In this document: piece by piece, positions 19,350-26,913 of the stretch
Numbering within the stretch: position 1 is the first letter of the stretch
Layout of the letters: every line of letters begins with the position of its first letter
Source: Anaerocolumna sp. MB42-C2
Lineage (GTDB): Bacteria > Bacillota > Clostridia > Lachnospirales > Lachnospiraceae
DNA: 64,000 nucleotides
Direction: 5' to 3'
Assembly (NCBI RefSeq): GCF_030913705.1
Contig: NZ_CP133190.1
Span: forward strand, 5,109,501 to 5,173,500
Translations under genes and position numbers: made by a program
The notes under the pieces: generated by a model
What the model was told of the DNA's origin: nothing
What the model saw: only the letters and a program-made list of their open reading frames with translations
The model's database searches: none

Positions 19350-19389
19350 AAAGTGAATACATTTGATAGGTTAGAAAGGAAGCATTAAA

Positions 19390-19618
19390 ATGAGCGTATT
19401 TGATGACCTGTTGGATGGTAAAGAAGTTTTAAATGAAATTAATAGTAAAGCAGATGATCATATTCATATGTGTTCTTTCTGGCAGGACGAGCTGGATAAT
19501 ATGTGTTCTTATCGGCAATACGACACATGTTGAGACGTGCGTTTTATTAACTCAAAAAAATTTGGCGAGCTATAATGTAGAAATAACTGTAGATATTGAT
19601 GTGAATAAGTAAACATAA
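19390..19618 (+). pseudogene. Chimeric relic ending in an RlmD/RumA-like HVET peptide
   Basis: AAGGAAGC and ATG 19390 open a 47-codon frame (MSVFDDLLDGKEVLN) that stops at 19533. From about 19525 a second frame reads THVETCVLLTQKN and ends NK-stop at 19612. The HVETCVLL phrase resembles the C-terminal end of 23S rRNA uracil methyltransferases (RlmD/RumA), a known insertion target of integrative elements. This looks like a junction scar, not a working gene. The family assignment of so short a peptide is tentative. Confidence 0.45.
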
Positions 19619-20020
19619 GCCTTGGAGTGTAATCCAAGGCTAAATTAACAGGCTAATTATCTAGATAAGATTAATGTGGAAATGATTTGGAAAATATCTT
19701 ATAAAATTTTATATACTAAATAATGTAACTATAAATAACTATAAAAGTTTATGATATTGCAGCTTGAAAAAGCAAGGTGTGCAATAATGTGGTTAAAGGT
19801 GAAGATGGGCAACAGGGTATAGCGGTAATAAAAGATATACATGAATATGGGTTGAGAATGCTAAGCGGTGATTTAAAAGAAGATGAAATTTTAGAATGCA
19901 TACTTGTTATTATCCTACATTACAACGGAGGGCATTGTATTACGTTATTTTGGTTGATTTGAAAAGAGCATTGACAAAAAACTAAGAACGAGGTAATATT
20001 GTTGATAATATCAACTAATC
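19613..20020. other. Intergenic stretch without convincing gene
   Basis: Holds an 8-base hairpin (AGCCTTGG at 19619-19626 with CCAAGGCT) lacking a T-run. A 61-codon frame at 19777-19962 has no ribosome site and no recognised family; its start (VVKGEDGQQGIAVIKDIHEY) looks more protein-like than its end, so it may be another truncated relic. Confidence 0.4.
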
Positions 20021-20031
20021 GGAGGCGTGGT

Positions 20032-20919
20032 ATGAATAAAGAAGAAATAGTTAGAAAAGAGGTAAGGTTAATTGTGAGAGAATTAGGTTTATTAAATCAC
20101 AATTGCTTCAATTCAGACTTGACAATTGCACAAGCGCACATATTAAATTACCTGAAACAAAACGGAAAGACTCCTTTTAATGAATTATTAATAAACCTGG
20201 GTATTGATAAGGCTTCACTTAGTAGAATAGTTAGCAATATGGAGGCAAAAAATTACTTAGAATTGAAAAAGTCTGAAGATGATAAGAGAATGAAAGATAT
20301 CTACATTCTGCCATTAGGTTTGACAACTATTAGCGATGGGGATTATAAAGCAAATGCATTTATAAAAGAGATTTTAGATTTAGGAAATAGCGAGGACATA
20401 GATAATATTGTTAGAGCATTTAGAGTATTTCGAATTCTTGCATTAAAAAACAATCTAAGAAAGAATGATTCTAGAATTTCGATAGAAAAAATTTCGGAAA
20501 ATTATATGAATGATGCAATAAAATTAGCAACAGAAGTATTTGCTAATGAGCAGAGTATTCCTGCAGAATCAATTTCAATTGATGGTAATTTAAAGCCAAT
20601 CTGGTGGTGTGCAAGAGTAGGAGAAGATATCATTGGGGTGGCAGCATCTTGGAAAGAAAAAGATAAATGGAAATGGGGAAGATTTGCTGTTGATAAGAGA
20701 TTGCGAGGTTTTGGTATTGGTCAAAAAATAGCCATTTATTCATTAAAAGAAATTTTTAGCCAATATACGGATGAGGTATATATTGAAGCAAGAGAAGTAA
20801 CTGTAAATATGTTAATAAAATTTGGATGTAAAGTTATTGGAGAAACGGAAGATTTTTATGGCGATACTATAACACCAATATTATTAAAAAAAGAGTTGTT
20901 TGATGAACATTTGAAATGA
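20032..20919 (+). CDS. MarR-type regulator fused to GNAT acetyltransferase
   Basis: A 295-residue two-domain protein. Residues 1-140 form a MarR-like winged helix (LGIDKASLSRIVSNMEAKNY with a basic wing SEDDKRMKD). Residues 155-290 form a GNAT domain with the acetyl-CoA loop FAVDKRLRGFGIGQKIA. The GGAGG at 20021-20025 selects ATG 20032 over the upstream TTG 19999. Such fusions occur widely; the acetylated substrate is unknown. The gene stands alone between relics, and it may be a passenger of the lost mobile element. Confidence 0.85.
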   Translation: MNKEEIVRKEVRLIVRELGLLNHNCFNSDLTIAQAHILNYLKQNGKTPFNELLINLGIDKASLSRIVSNMEAKNYLELKKSEDDKRMKDIYILPLGLTTISDGDYKANAFIKEILDLGNSEDIDNIVRAFRVFRILALKNNLRKNDSRISIEKISENYMNDAIKLATEVFANEQSIPAESISIDGNLKPIWWCARVGEDIIGVAASWKEKDKWKWGRFAVDKRLRGFGIGQKIAIYSLKEIFSQYTDEVYIEAREVTVNMLIKFGCKVIGETEDFYGDTITPILLKKELFDEHLK

Positions 20920-20958
20920 AAGCTGTTAAAACCAGAGCATTTCTGAAAGATTTACTCT

Positions 20959-21219
20959 TTGAATTGGCTGTTCGTTGCGGGTTTACTCACTGGGATTATC
21001 GGGTTAGGAATCAGCGTATTTCTGAATTATGAGAAAAAGTATCTCTTGACCCAGTCCATTTTTAATTCTGAACCAGAGACAATCCGGGGTGAGGTTGTGT
21101 CTGATAAACAGACCACGTTACCCACAGAACGTGACAATCTGTTTGAAAATAGCGTATTAACCACCAGTCTGGTGGTGCTTTTTTCAATTATGCCCTATGG
21201 CGCGATCTCTTGTTTATGA
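20959..21219 (+). CDS. Unrecognised small ORF with one membrane segment, probably relic
   Basis: An 86-codon frame with a strongly hydrophobic beginning (LFVAGLLTGIIGLGISVFL) followed by a polar stretch. It has only a TTG start without ribosome site, and a terminator hairpin sits inside its 3' end, both arguing for a decayed or truncated membrane-protein gene. No family recognised. Confidence 0.25.
   Translation: MNWLFVAGLLTGIIGLGISVFLNYEKKYLLTQSIFNSEPETIRGEVVSDKQTTLPTERDNLFENSVLTTSLVVLFSIMPYGAISCL
21160..21184 (+). terminator. Intrinsic terminator
   Basis: ACCACC (21160-21165) and GGTGGT (21171-21176) around AGTCT, then GCTTTTTTC. It has no intact gene directly upstream and is probably left over from a lost operon. 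Confidence 0.65.
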
Positions 21220-21220
21220 T

Positions 21221-21430
21221 GATAAAAGAAGTGATTTGGTGGAAAACGAAGCAATGAAAGCATATCTGGAACTGATAAATCAAGCCGACCATCTAATTTT
21301 TATTTACCGCATATGGCACTATAGCCGTAAATGAAAAGTGGGTCAATCGTGGTATGAAGGAAAGTCCAAGTAAAATTGCTGCTTTTATTAATAAAGCGAC
21401 AGAAGCAGTATCGAAAGATTTTTATTGATA
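21221..21430 (+). pseudogene. Relics, including a TetR C-terminus-like piece
   Basis: Two fragments in different frames. The second, from about 21313, reads VNEKWVNRGMKESPSKIAAFINKATEAVSKDF-stop, close to the end of TetR/AcrR ligand domains (W-x3-GMKESP-x-IA). The first (MKAYLELINQADHL) is not recognised. No start or promoter is evident. Tentative. Confidence 0.35.
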
Positions 21431-21480
21431 CTCCCTTTCATTATAATAACCAATAAATTGTACAATATCGAAAGAGCAAA

Positions 21481-21642
21481 ATGGCGTTTGCTTGGACCTA
21501 TGAAACGTCTAAAAAAGCAATTTTAGAAATATACCCTGCCGCGAAGGCACAGCTAGTTCTTTACGACATCATTATTGTCTACTCAAGGCATGTTGAAACG
21601 ATAATTCTGATGACGAAATGTGGTTTGGATGGCAAAAAGTAA
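21481..21642 (+). pseudogene. Short ORF carrying an HVETIILM scar
   Basis: A 53-codon frame (MAFAWTYETSKKA, later AQLVLYDIIIVYSRHVETIILM) with no good ribosome site. SRHVET-I-ILM matches the scars at 19525, 25060, 26200 and 35650 and resembles the RlmD/RumA C-terminus. It is probably the remnant of an insertion-site gene end. Confidence 0.4.
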
Positions 21643-21693
21643 GGTTTGACCACAAGATGTCGTGGTTTTTGGGCGAAAAATGAGCAAAAAAAT

Positions 21694-21728
21694 GGGGCTA
21701 AAAATGCAATTTTTAGCCCCGCTTTTTT
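21694..21728 (+). terminator. Strong intrinsic terminator
   Basis: Perfect 12-base stem GGGGCTAAAAAT (21694-21705) with ATTTTTAGCCCC (21709-21720), loop GCA, then GCTTTTTTTGC. On the minus strand a 29-codon frame (MHFKVHLIAHCKDIF, ATG at about 21807, GAAGAGGTG upstream) ends inside it; that fragment is unrecognised. Confidence 0.85.
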
Positions 21729-21809
21729 TGCTCTTCCACGGATGACATAGTGTAGTTGGAGAAGATATCCTTACAATGTGCTATTAAATGAACTTTAAAA
21801 TGCATAAGA

Positions 21810-22060
21810 TTAGCACCTCTTCTGTAATGGTTTATTTGATGTGTTAATCTTATTATACCACTTCATAGGTGCTATTTTAATGTCAATGAACCAATTAAAG
21901 TAATAATTATGCTTGATAAGTCAAACATTTTCACCAGCTATGCTCGTGGGAATATTGAGTTAATAATTATTTTAATTTTAATTGAAGATGAATATGTTTG
22001 GTAGTAAACTGTATAGATAAGAGTAATTATAGATTTAAAGATATTTTGAATGGAGGTAAG
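21810..22060. other. Intergenic, no gene seen
   Basis: A/T-rich. AGCACCT near 21810 is matched by an inverted AGGTGCT near 21868, around the promoter-like region of the small minus-strand frame at 21718-21807. Otherwise nothing recognised before the GGAGGT of the next gene. Confidence 0.4.
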
Positions 22061-22062
22061 TA

Positions 22063-22740
22063 ATGAAGTATAAAAAATTAAAGATAATATATTTTATAAT
22101 CTTCATTATAGTTATGGTTGGTACTGGTTGTACGAAGGAAACAACAAAGGATGATAATAATATACTGATTCAACCAGATAATGGAAGTGACGAAAGGCAA
22201 ATAAATGAAAATGATATTTTAATAAAAGAGCATCCATTATTAGAGAATACACCATTCTATAGCGCAACAATTGAAAACATTAAAGGAAAATATTCTGAAA
22301 AGCTAGCGGTTTCTTATTCGGAAGAAAAGCTTGATGGGTTCTTAACTTATTATACGGGTGATGGAATAGTTTATATTACGACAGAAGACGGAGGCTTGTA
22401 TTCTGTAATACTAACTAATGATAACTATGAATTTGCCTGCGGTCTTAAAACTGGTATGAGTGAAAGTGAGATTAACAAATTAAATTTATCATTTAATATT
22501 TATGATAAAGATGAGATTGGAGTCGATAAGAAAGTAAGCAGTTATTTATTGAGTTATAAAAAAGGCCCTTTGTCAATGTTTGATTTTGATTCAATCTATT
22601 ATTACAGTGCTATTTTAAATGCTGAGGTTGATAGTGACAATGAAATGGATAGCTTTGCAGGACGTTGTATTGGCCTCATTGTCTTTATGAAGGATGGTAA
22701 ATCAATTGCCGTATCTACAGATTGGCCAAATGCTAATTAA
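22063..22740 (+). CDS. Predicted lipoprotein of unknown function
   Basis: A 225-residue protein beginning with a basic stretch, a hydrophobic helix and the lipobox VGTGC (Cys23), followed by an acidic, Asn-rich linker. It should be anchored outside the membrane. The rest contains alternating beta-like segments (YYTGDGIVYITTEDGGLYSV) and no motif I recognise. GGAGGT precedes the ATG well. It stands alone between relics. The sequence looks intact and is typical of poorly characterised Clostridial lipoproteins. Confidence 0.8.
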   Translation: MKYKKLKIIYFIIFIIVMVGTGCTKETTKDDNNILIQPDNGSDERQINENDILIKEHPLLENTPFYSATIENIKGKYSEKLAVSYSEEKLDGFLTYYTGDGIVYITTEDGGLYSVILTNDNYEFACGLKTGMSESEINKLNLSFNIYDKDEIGVDKKVSSYLLSYKKGPLSMFDFDSIYYYSAILNAEVDSDNEMDSFAGRCIGLIVFMKDGKSIAVSTDWPNAN

Positions 22741-22921
22741 AAATTATAATATTCTGTAGAAATAGTAAAAGAATGTTATGATTAGGAACGTAATTAACTA
22801 TAATGATTTGATGAGGTATAATTTATTTCGCAAATTCAATTTAATATAAATAGACATGGTCTATAGCTGTTTGGTAAAATTAAGTCACCACAACAAAATC
22901 TCTCAAAGGAGGCTATAGAAC

Positions 22922-23050
22922 ATGTCCGATAACATTATACAATTAAATCAGGTACTTATCCATAACGAATTGAAAGATTTAGAATACATAGAATTACTAA
23001 GTGAAGACGCTAATCCATCAGAAAAATTTGGAGACTGGACAAGAGAATAA
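22922..23050 (+). pseudogene. IS256-family transposase, N-terminal remnant
   Basis: MSDNIIQLN...L-I-H-ELKDL is the standard opening of IS256/mutator-type transposases, with AAAGGAGG before the ATG. After about 20 codons the family sequence stops and the frame runs into unrelated DNA, ending after 42 codons. The A/T-rich sequence upstream from about 22,850 may be the left end of the element; no right end was found. Confidence 0.7.
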
Positions 23051-23211
23051 AGGTAGATAAGAAGAAAACTGGTGTTCAATTAGAAATGAACCGGTCGAAC
23101 CTTATTTATAATATTATTTCACTTATAAACGAAGGTGCAATTAGCTTTGTAGATCTCGAAGAGTTCAGTGATGAATTGAAGGAAACCATAAGTGCTTTTG
23201 TTGAGAGATAA
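23035..23211 (+). pseudogene. Fragment of small conserved protein (LDKRIK family)
   Basis: A 58-codon frame reading LDKRIKVDKKKTGVQLEMN, then LIYNIISLINEGAI and ending FVER-stop. It begins inside the IS256 relic without its own start. Its first 45 bases recur at 61,783-61,830 with few differences. The peptide looks like the C-terminus of a small helical protein; function unknown. Its start was probably lost in the rearrangement that joined it to the transposase piece. Confidence 0.5.
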
Positions 23212-23240
23212 TTTATTATATAGTATAGAAGGGTATTTTC

Positions 23241-23269
23241 TTGACACTATATCGGAACACCGATATAAT
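23241..23269 (+). promoter_or_regulatory. Consensus promoter with operator for the XRE antitoxin
   Basis: TTGACA (23241-23246), 17-base spacer, TATAAT (23264-23269). Between and over them lies an 8-base inverted repeat TATATCGG (23248-23255) and CCGATATA (23260-23267) around AACA. This is the layout expected for autorepression by the XRE protein encoded 18 bases downstream. Confidence 0.8.
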
Positions 23270-23286
23270 GAATGCAGGTGATGAAA

Positions 23287-23758
23287 ATGACAATACAACA
23301 GCTTTTACAGAATACGAATATGTCCCGTTATCGTTTATCAAAAATTAGCGGGATTCCATGGACTACTCTTGCAGATATTTATTCCGGGAAAACCCATCTT
23401 AACCGTTGTAGCGCAGGAACACTCTCCAAACTATCCAAAACGCTTGGTCTAACAATTGAGGAACTCCTGGCACTGGAAACAAAGCCGGAAGAGAACATAG
23501 TCACAGGAAAACCAAATAGAAAAACCAAATAGAAAAACTTATCTGGAATCTGGACTGCCGGAGAGTGTTAAAAAAGCAATAAAAGAATATTTACAAGGTG
23601 AAAAGGAACAGGTGCTCTATCTTGATTGTTTGTGGGACGAATTATATGGAGCCATTAATTCCAATCTTTGGGCTGACTTAATTACTGAGGAACAGGCTAG
23701 CTGTCTTCGTGAAAAATATCTTGGTACAGAGGGAAAGGAGAAGAGCATTAATGATTGA
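23287..23758 (+). pseudogene. XRE-family antitoxin, frameshifted by a 13-base duplication
   Basis: ATG 23287 (after GCAGGTGATG) starts a helix-turn-helix protein: LLQNTNMSRYRLSKISGIPWTTLADIYSGK. The frame stops at 23532. A perfect tandem copy of 13 bases (23510-23522, 23523-23535) lies just before the stop. With a single copy the frame would continue KTYLESGLPESVKKAIKEYL to a stop at 23758, overlapping the next start by eight bases, the normal antitoxin-toxin arrangement. So the antitoxin is split by a recent insertion. Only the DNA-binding half can be made. The upstream operator is intact. Confidence 0.85.
23510..23535 (+). repeat. 13-base tandem duplication inside antitoxin gene
   Basis: AACCAAATAGAAA occurs twice head to tail (23510-23522 and 23523-23535). 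As 13 is not a multiple of three, the copy shifts the reading frame and creates the TAG at 23530-23532. Confidence 0.95.
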
Positions 23759-24164
23759 TTTTACATCGTGTGAAGTAAATAAATTCAGAGCCTACGGTGG
23801 AGCAAATGGAAATAAAATTAATATTCTTTATGAGGGAAATAGCTATATGCTTAAATTTCCGCCTGTCCCAAGTCGTAATATAACCATGAGTTACACCAAT
23901 GGGTGTATCAGTGAATATCTTGCCTGCCATATTTTTGCCTCCCTCGGTTTCAAAACCCAGGAGACACTTCTCGGAACCTATACCGATTCACGTGGAAAGG
24001 AAAAGGTAGTAGTGGCATGTGGAGATTTTACCGAAGGCGGAAAAAAGCTCATTGAGTTTGCACATCTGAAGAATACTTGTATCAGCAGTGAACAGAATGG
24101 ATATGGCACAGAGCTTTCCTCCATCCTACTGAATTTGTATGTACATGTACTCTGCATCAATTAA
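23751..24164 (+). pseudogene. CtkA/HipA-like kinase toxin, truncated
   Basis: ATG 23751 overlaps the ancestral antitoxin stop; GGAAAGGAGAAG precedes it. MIDFTSCEVNKFRAYGGANG, then YMLKFPP and EYLACHIFASLGF are characteristic of HipA-like/CtkA protein-kinase toxins found beside such XRE genes. The family is about 300 residues; here it is intact to GTELSSIL (about residue 127) and then runs into foreign sequence and stops at 137 residues. The catalytic DRHNGNWG-type loop and metal-binding Asp are gone, so it cannot be an active kinase. Confidence 0.8.
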
Positions 24165-24296
24165 TTGGAGATTCAGTTCCAGTCATATGTACAACTATGG
24201 ATGGATTTTTGCTTCATAGTTGCTTTCAGGATTCATATAAGAAGAACATGAAAAAATGTTGCATTTTTTTAAAGGAACAAAACGTTATACCCGGGA

Positions 24297-24535
24297 ACTA
24301 CTACGATTCTTCCTGAAAGTTTGCGAGCAGCAGCAATGCTGGCCGAAGGGAAAGAACAGTTAGGTCAAATGGGTATAAATATCGATCTAGATGCAACTGC
24401 AATAGATATTTCCTCCATTTCATTTGAAAATGGAATTAATGGAGAAATGACGAAGACTACGAAAAAAGTCTACCCAAATGATTCATGTCCTTGCGGCAGT
24501 GGAAAGAAATTAAAAAGTGTTGTGGTAAGTTTTAA
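24297..24535 (+). pseudogene. SEC-C zinc-motif protein, 3' end with one-base deletion
   Basis: From about 24297 the frame reads TTTILPESLRAAAMLAEG, then PNDSCPCGSGKK. The expected finish KYKKCCGK appears only after a one-base shift near 24511 (KKCCGKF-stop, ending 24535). The CxC...CC zinc ligands are thus split over two frames. SEC-C motifs are found at the ends of many Clostridial accessory proteins. The 5' part is missing. Confidence 0.6.
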
Positions 24536-24588
24536 AGATTCGTTACTTAATGAATCAATTCTGAGTTGGTGTAGTGCTAGGAGTGTAT

Positions 24589-24917
24589 ATGAGAACGGAA
24601 GCAACGATAGAAGAATGGAATAAATTATATGAGATCGCAACACGTATTAAGACGTTAAAACCGTGGGAATTCTTGTGGGATATGGATATATTTCCTTTGA
24701 AATGAATGAACCGGAAGAGGATTCTCTTGTGATTCTGGCGAATAGTCTAATAGATTTCATTTTTAAATATGGGTTGCCAAGAGAAATACGAGTTTCAAAT
24801 ATGATCGTTGAAGCGGCTTTGGAACAAATCTGTGAAATATGTGAAATTAAGCTTAGAAAGGTGAAAAGATTGCATGCAATGGATGATTTTTTAAATTCTA
24901 TGAGAAAGTTTAATTAG
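24589..24917 (+). pseudogene. Degenerate accessory protein (two fragments, internal deletion)
   Basis: AGGAG and ATG 24589 open MRTEATIEEWNKLYEIATRIK...PWEFLWDMD, which stops at 24705. A second frame from 24702 reads MNEPEEDSLVILANSLIDFIF...GLPREIRVSNMIVEAALEQIC and ends at 24917. Both look like the two ends of one protein of the type encoded next to SEC-C and pRiA4b ORF-3-like genes (DUF7309/DUF6930-like, tentative), joined by an internal deletion with a frame change. Not functional as a whole. Confidence 0.5.
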
Positions 24918-25215
24918 CATTCCGGCAAAAATGGATGCTGAATGTCAGTAATAAAAAACTATTAGAATGGGAAATGTTGAACTAATGGGAGGTTTGTGGA
25001 CTTGCAAGAGCTAATATCTCGAGGCCTACGCCAAGGCACAAATGCGTCTTTCAGGAATCATTATCACCGACTCAGCACATGTAGAAGTTTGTATAAGGGT
25101 TGAGAGGGTGAAAGGTTGATAAATAGCGGGTTGTGAGATATTGAGTGCCTTAATGCTGAGAGGGTAGCCCTTGAGAGTATAAACGATGAAATAGAAAAAT
25201 GAAAGGGAAACAAGT
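24918..25215. other. Intergenic with one HVE scar
   Basis: Around 25,040-25,106 the + strand reads GIIITDSAHVEVCI, similar in form to the HVET scars at 19525, 21590, 26200 and 35650. No start codon or ribosome site belongs to it. GAAAGGGAAACAAGT before 25216 serves the next gene. Confidence 0.35.
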
Positions 25216-26091
25216 ATGGATGATGCATTACTGCTTAAGATGGAGTTCGATAATGGGAGAGAACTGACTGATGAAACTATAAGTAGTCTTCTATTTTCAT
25301 CTGAATTGATCCAGTCTCTTACCAGTGAGTTTTCAAAGAATTCATTATATCCTATATGGAGATTATTAGCCCTTTCAGAGATTCCTTATGCCGGAAGATT
25401 AAAGTATACTCAGGACTTGCTGCAATATATAGAGAAAACATATGCCACGTCCGATGGATTCTCAATAACGGGAAAAAGTGAAGATATGTTGCCTTGCTAT
25501 AATGCAATGATTGTGGAAGCATATTCAAAGTTAGGATTTGCCGATAATCATTATATTAAATGTGCTGTTGAATGGATTAAGAATTATCAAGTGTTCGAAA
25601 GAAGCGAAAAGACTTTATGGCTTGGTGTAGGATCTACCAAGTATGGTGGTTGTTTAAAAGCAATACCTTGTTATATCGGAATTGCAAAATCAGTAAAAGC
25701 ACTGCTGTATTATCATAATGCTTCTACGGTCCAGGATGATAAAGTTAGGGAAATTATAATAAAAGGTACTGACTATTTATTGCAGCATAATTTGTATCAA
25801 CGATTAACAAATAACGAGCCTATAACAAAGCATATACTTGATATAGCATTTCCCCAATCATATCAGTTGAATATCGTTGAATTGATTGATATTGCTTATA
25901 TGACAAAGAACATGAATAATCCCAGAGTGAAACAAGCTATCGATTTTATCAAAAGCAGGAAAACGAAGGATAATAATTGGAGGATCAATTATATCTATAA
26001 GGCTGATGGCTTTATAAGTTTTGATAAGCGCGGAAGAAAAGGAGAATGGGTAAGTTACTTGTTGGAAAAGTACCTTAGTCAAGTGACATAA
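25216..26091 (+). CDS. Prenyltransferase/squalene-cyclase-like alpha/alpha-toroid protein
   Basis: A 291-residue soluble helical protein. Repeated helical-hairpin units with YNAMIVEAYSKLGFADNHYIKCAVEWI and LWLGVGSTKYGGCLKAIPCYIGIAKSVKALL (quoted in part) resemble the alpha/alpha barrels of prenyltransferase/squalene oxidase repeats. The canonical catalytic DxDD or zinc ligands are not obvious. GAAAGGGAAAC precedes the ATG. A decayed paralogue lies at 28,060-28,504, on the other side of the FliB-like gene. Function unknown; many Clostridia carry such genes without assigned role. Confidence 0.6.
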   Translation: MDDALLLKMEFDNGRELTDETISSLLFSSELIQSLTSEFSKNSLYPIWRLLALSEIPYAGRLKYTQDLLQYIEKTYATSDGFSITGKSEDMLPCYNAMIVEAYSKLGFADNHYIKCAVEWIKNYQVFERSEKTLWLGVGSTKYGGCLKAIPCYIGIAKSVKALLYYHNASTVQDDKVREIIIKGTDYLLQHNLYQRLTNNEPITKHILDIAFPQSYQLNIVELIDIAYMTKNMNNPRVKQAIDFIKSRKTKDNNWRINYIYKADGFISFDKRGRKGEWVSYLLEKYLSQVT

Positions 26092-26372
26092 CGGTAGTTG
26101 GTTTTTATTATGAATATGTAATTAAATTTCACTAAAATAACATAATTATCTATTGCAATCGACCCTTCCGCCAAGGTCCCACCAGGCTCTGACCGCATCT
26201 TTTTTACGCACTCAAGGCATTGCGAGGTTATATGCCTGTTGCAACCCACCGAGGGATAAAATAGAATAAAAATTAGTGAAAGCCGTGAGCCCCTATCAGC
26301 TCACGGTTTTCTTGTACCCTAATTTGAGAAAAGAGATAATGATGAAAAATATTAGAAGAATAGATCAGTTAT
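26092..26372. other. Intergenic with HCE scar and terminator
   Basis: The + strand near 26,197-26,255 reads FFTHSRHCEVICLLQPTEG-stop, another member of the HVE scar family. A terminator follows at 26283: CCGTGAGC (26283-26290) with GCTCACGG (26299-26306), then TTTTCTTG. Confidence 0.45.
26283..26312 (+). terminator. Intrinsic terminator
   Basis: CCGTGAGC (26283-26290), 8-base loop, GCTCACGG (26299-26306), TTTTCTT. It lies 190 bases behind the toroid-protein gene, directly after the HCE scar. Confidence 0.75.
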
Positions 26373-26381
26373 AGAAAAAAG

Positions 26382-26494
26382 TTGAAGGTTGCTGCGTATT
26401 GCAGGGTTAGTACAAAATTCGAAAGCCAACAGCGGTTTCAGTGTGAAAAACGGGCAAAAATCATATCTTGCAAAACAGAAAAGAATATCCTGCT
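26382..26494 (+). pseudogene. Serine recombinase, catalytic N-terminus only
   Basis: LKVAAYCRVSTKFESQQRF carries the YCRVS catalytic-serine motif of resolvase-type recombinases, followed by about 15 more residues, then family similarity ends. This is the mirror image of the headless recombinase at 17844, though whether both come from one gene is not known. Confidence 0.6.
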
Positions 26495-26671
26495 AAGTTG
26501 ATATATATGATTTAGACTCGACGCTTGACTACGTGGAAAATAAAGAACGACTTCAAAAGCTTCTAACAGTATTATTCGGCCTGGGCAGTGGGCTGTTCCT
26601 GCAGGAAGGTACCTATGTCGGTGATGCGTTTTTTCAGTTCATTCCGCCTGGCGCATGTTGAGATTTTAAAG

Positions 26672-26755
26672 AAGGATGTTACACGGGCTTGGGAAAATAA
26701 GGGCGATATCGTTGTTGGTAATGGTGCATAGATTGGTTGTGAAGCGGTTACTATG
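26672..26755 (+). pseudogene. CatB/Vat-type acetyltransferase fragment
   Basis: WENKGDIVVGN, then (after a TAG in place of the usual Trp codon) IGCEAVTM matches the W-x2-KGDI-VVGNDVWIG block of xenobiotic acetyltransferases with left-handed beta-helix fold. Only about 28 codons survive, with an in-frame stop. It is flanked by unrelated fragments. Confidence 0.5.
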
Positions 26756-26913
26756 TCGAGCTTCCATATTAAAATGGAGCAATTATTGGAACAATCACAG
26801 TCTAAGGGTTATTTGAAAAAACAACAAAATAGTTATATACTGGATTTATAAGAAGCACTGAGAAAATAAGAAGTATACAAAATGACTCTATCAGTGTACT
26901 TTAGGAGATGATT

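Noticed and set aside
25216-26091. True terpene cyclase
   Set aside because: The DxDD or QW-motif set of squalene/terpene cyclases is not evident; only the repeat pattern suggests the toroid fold.
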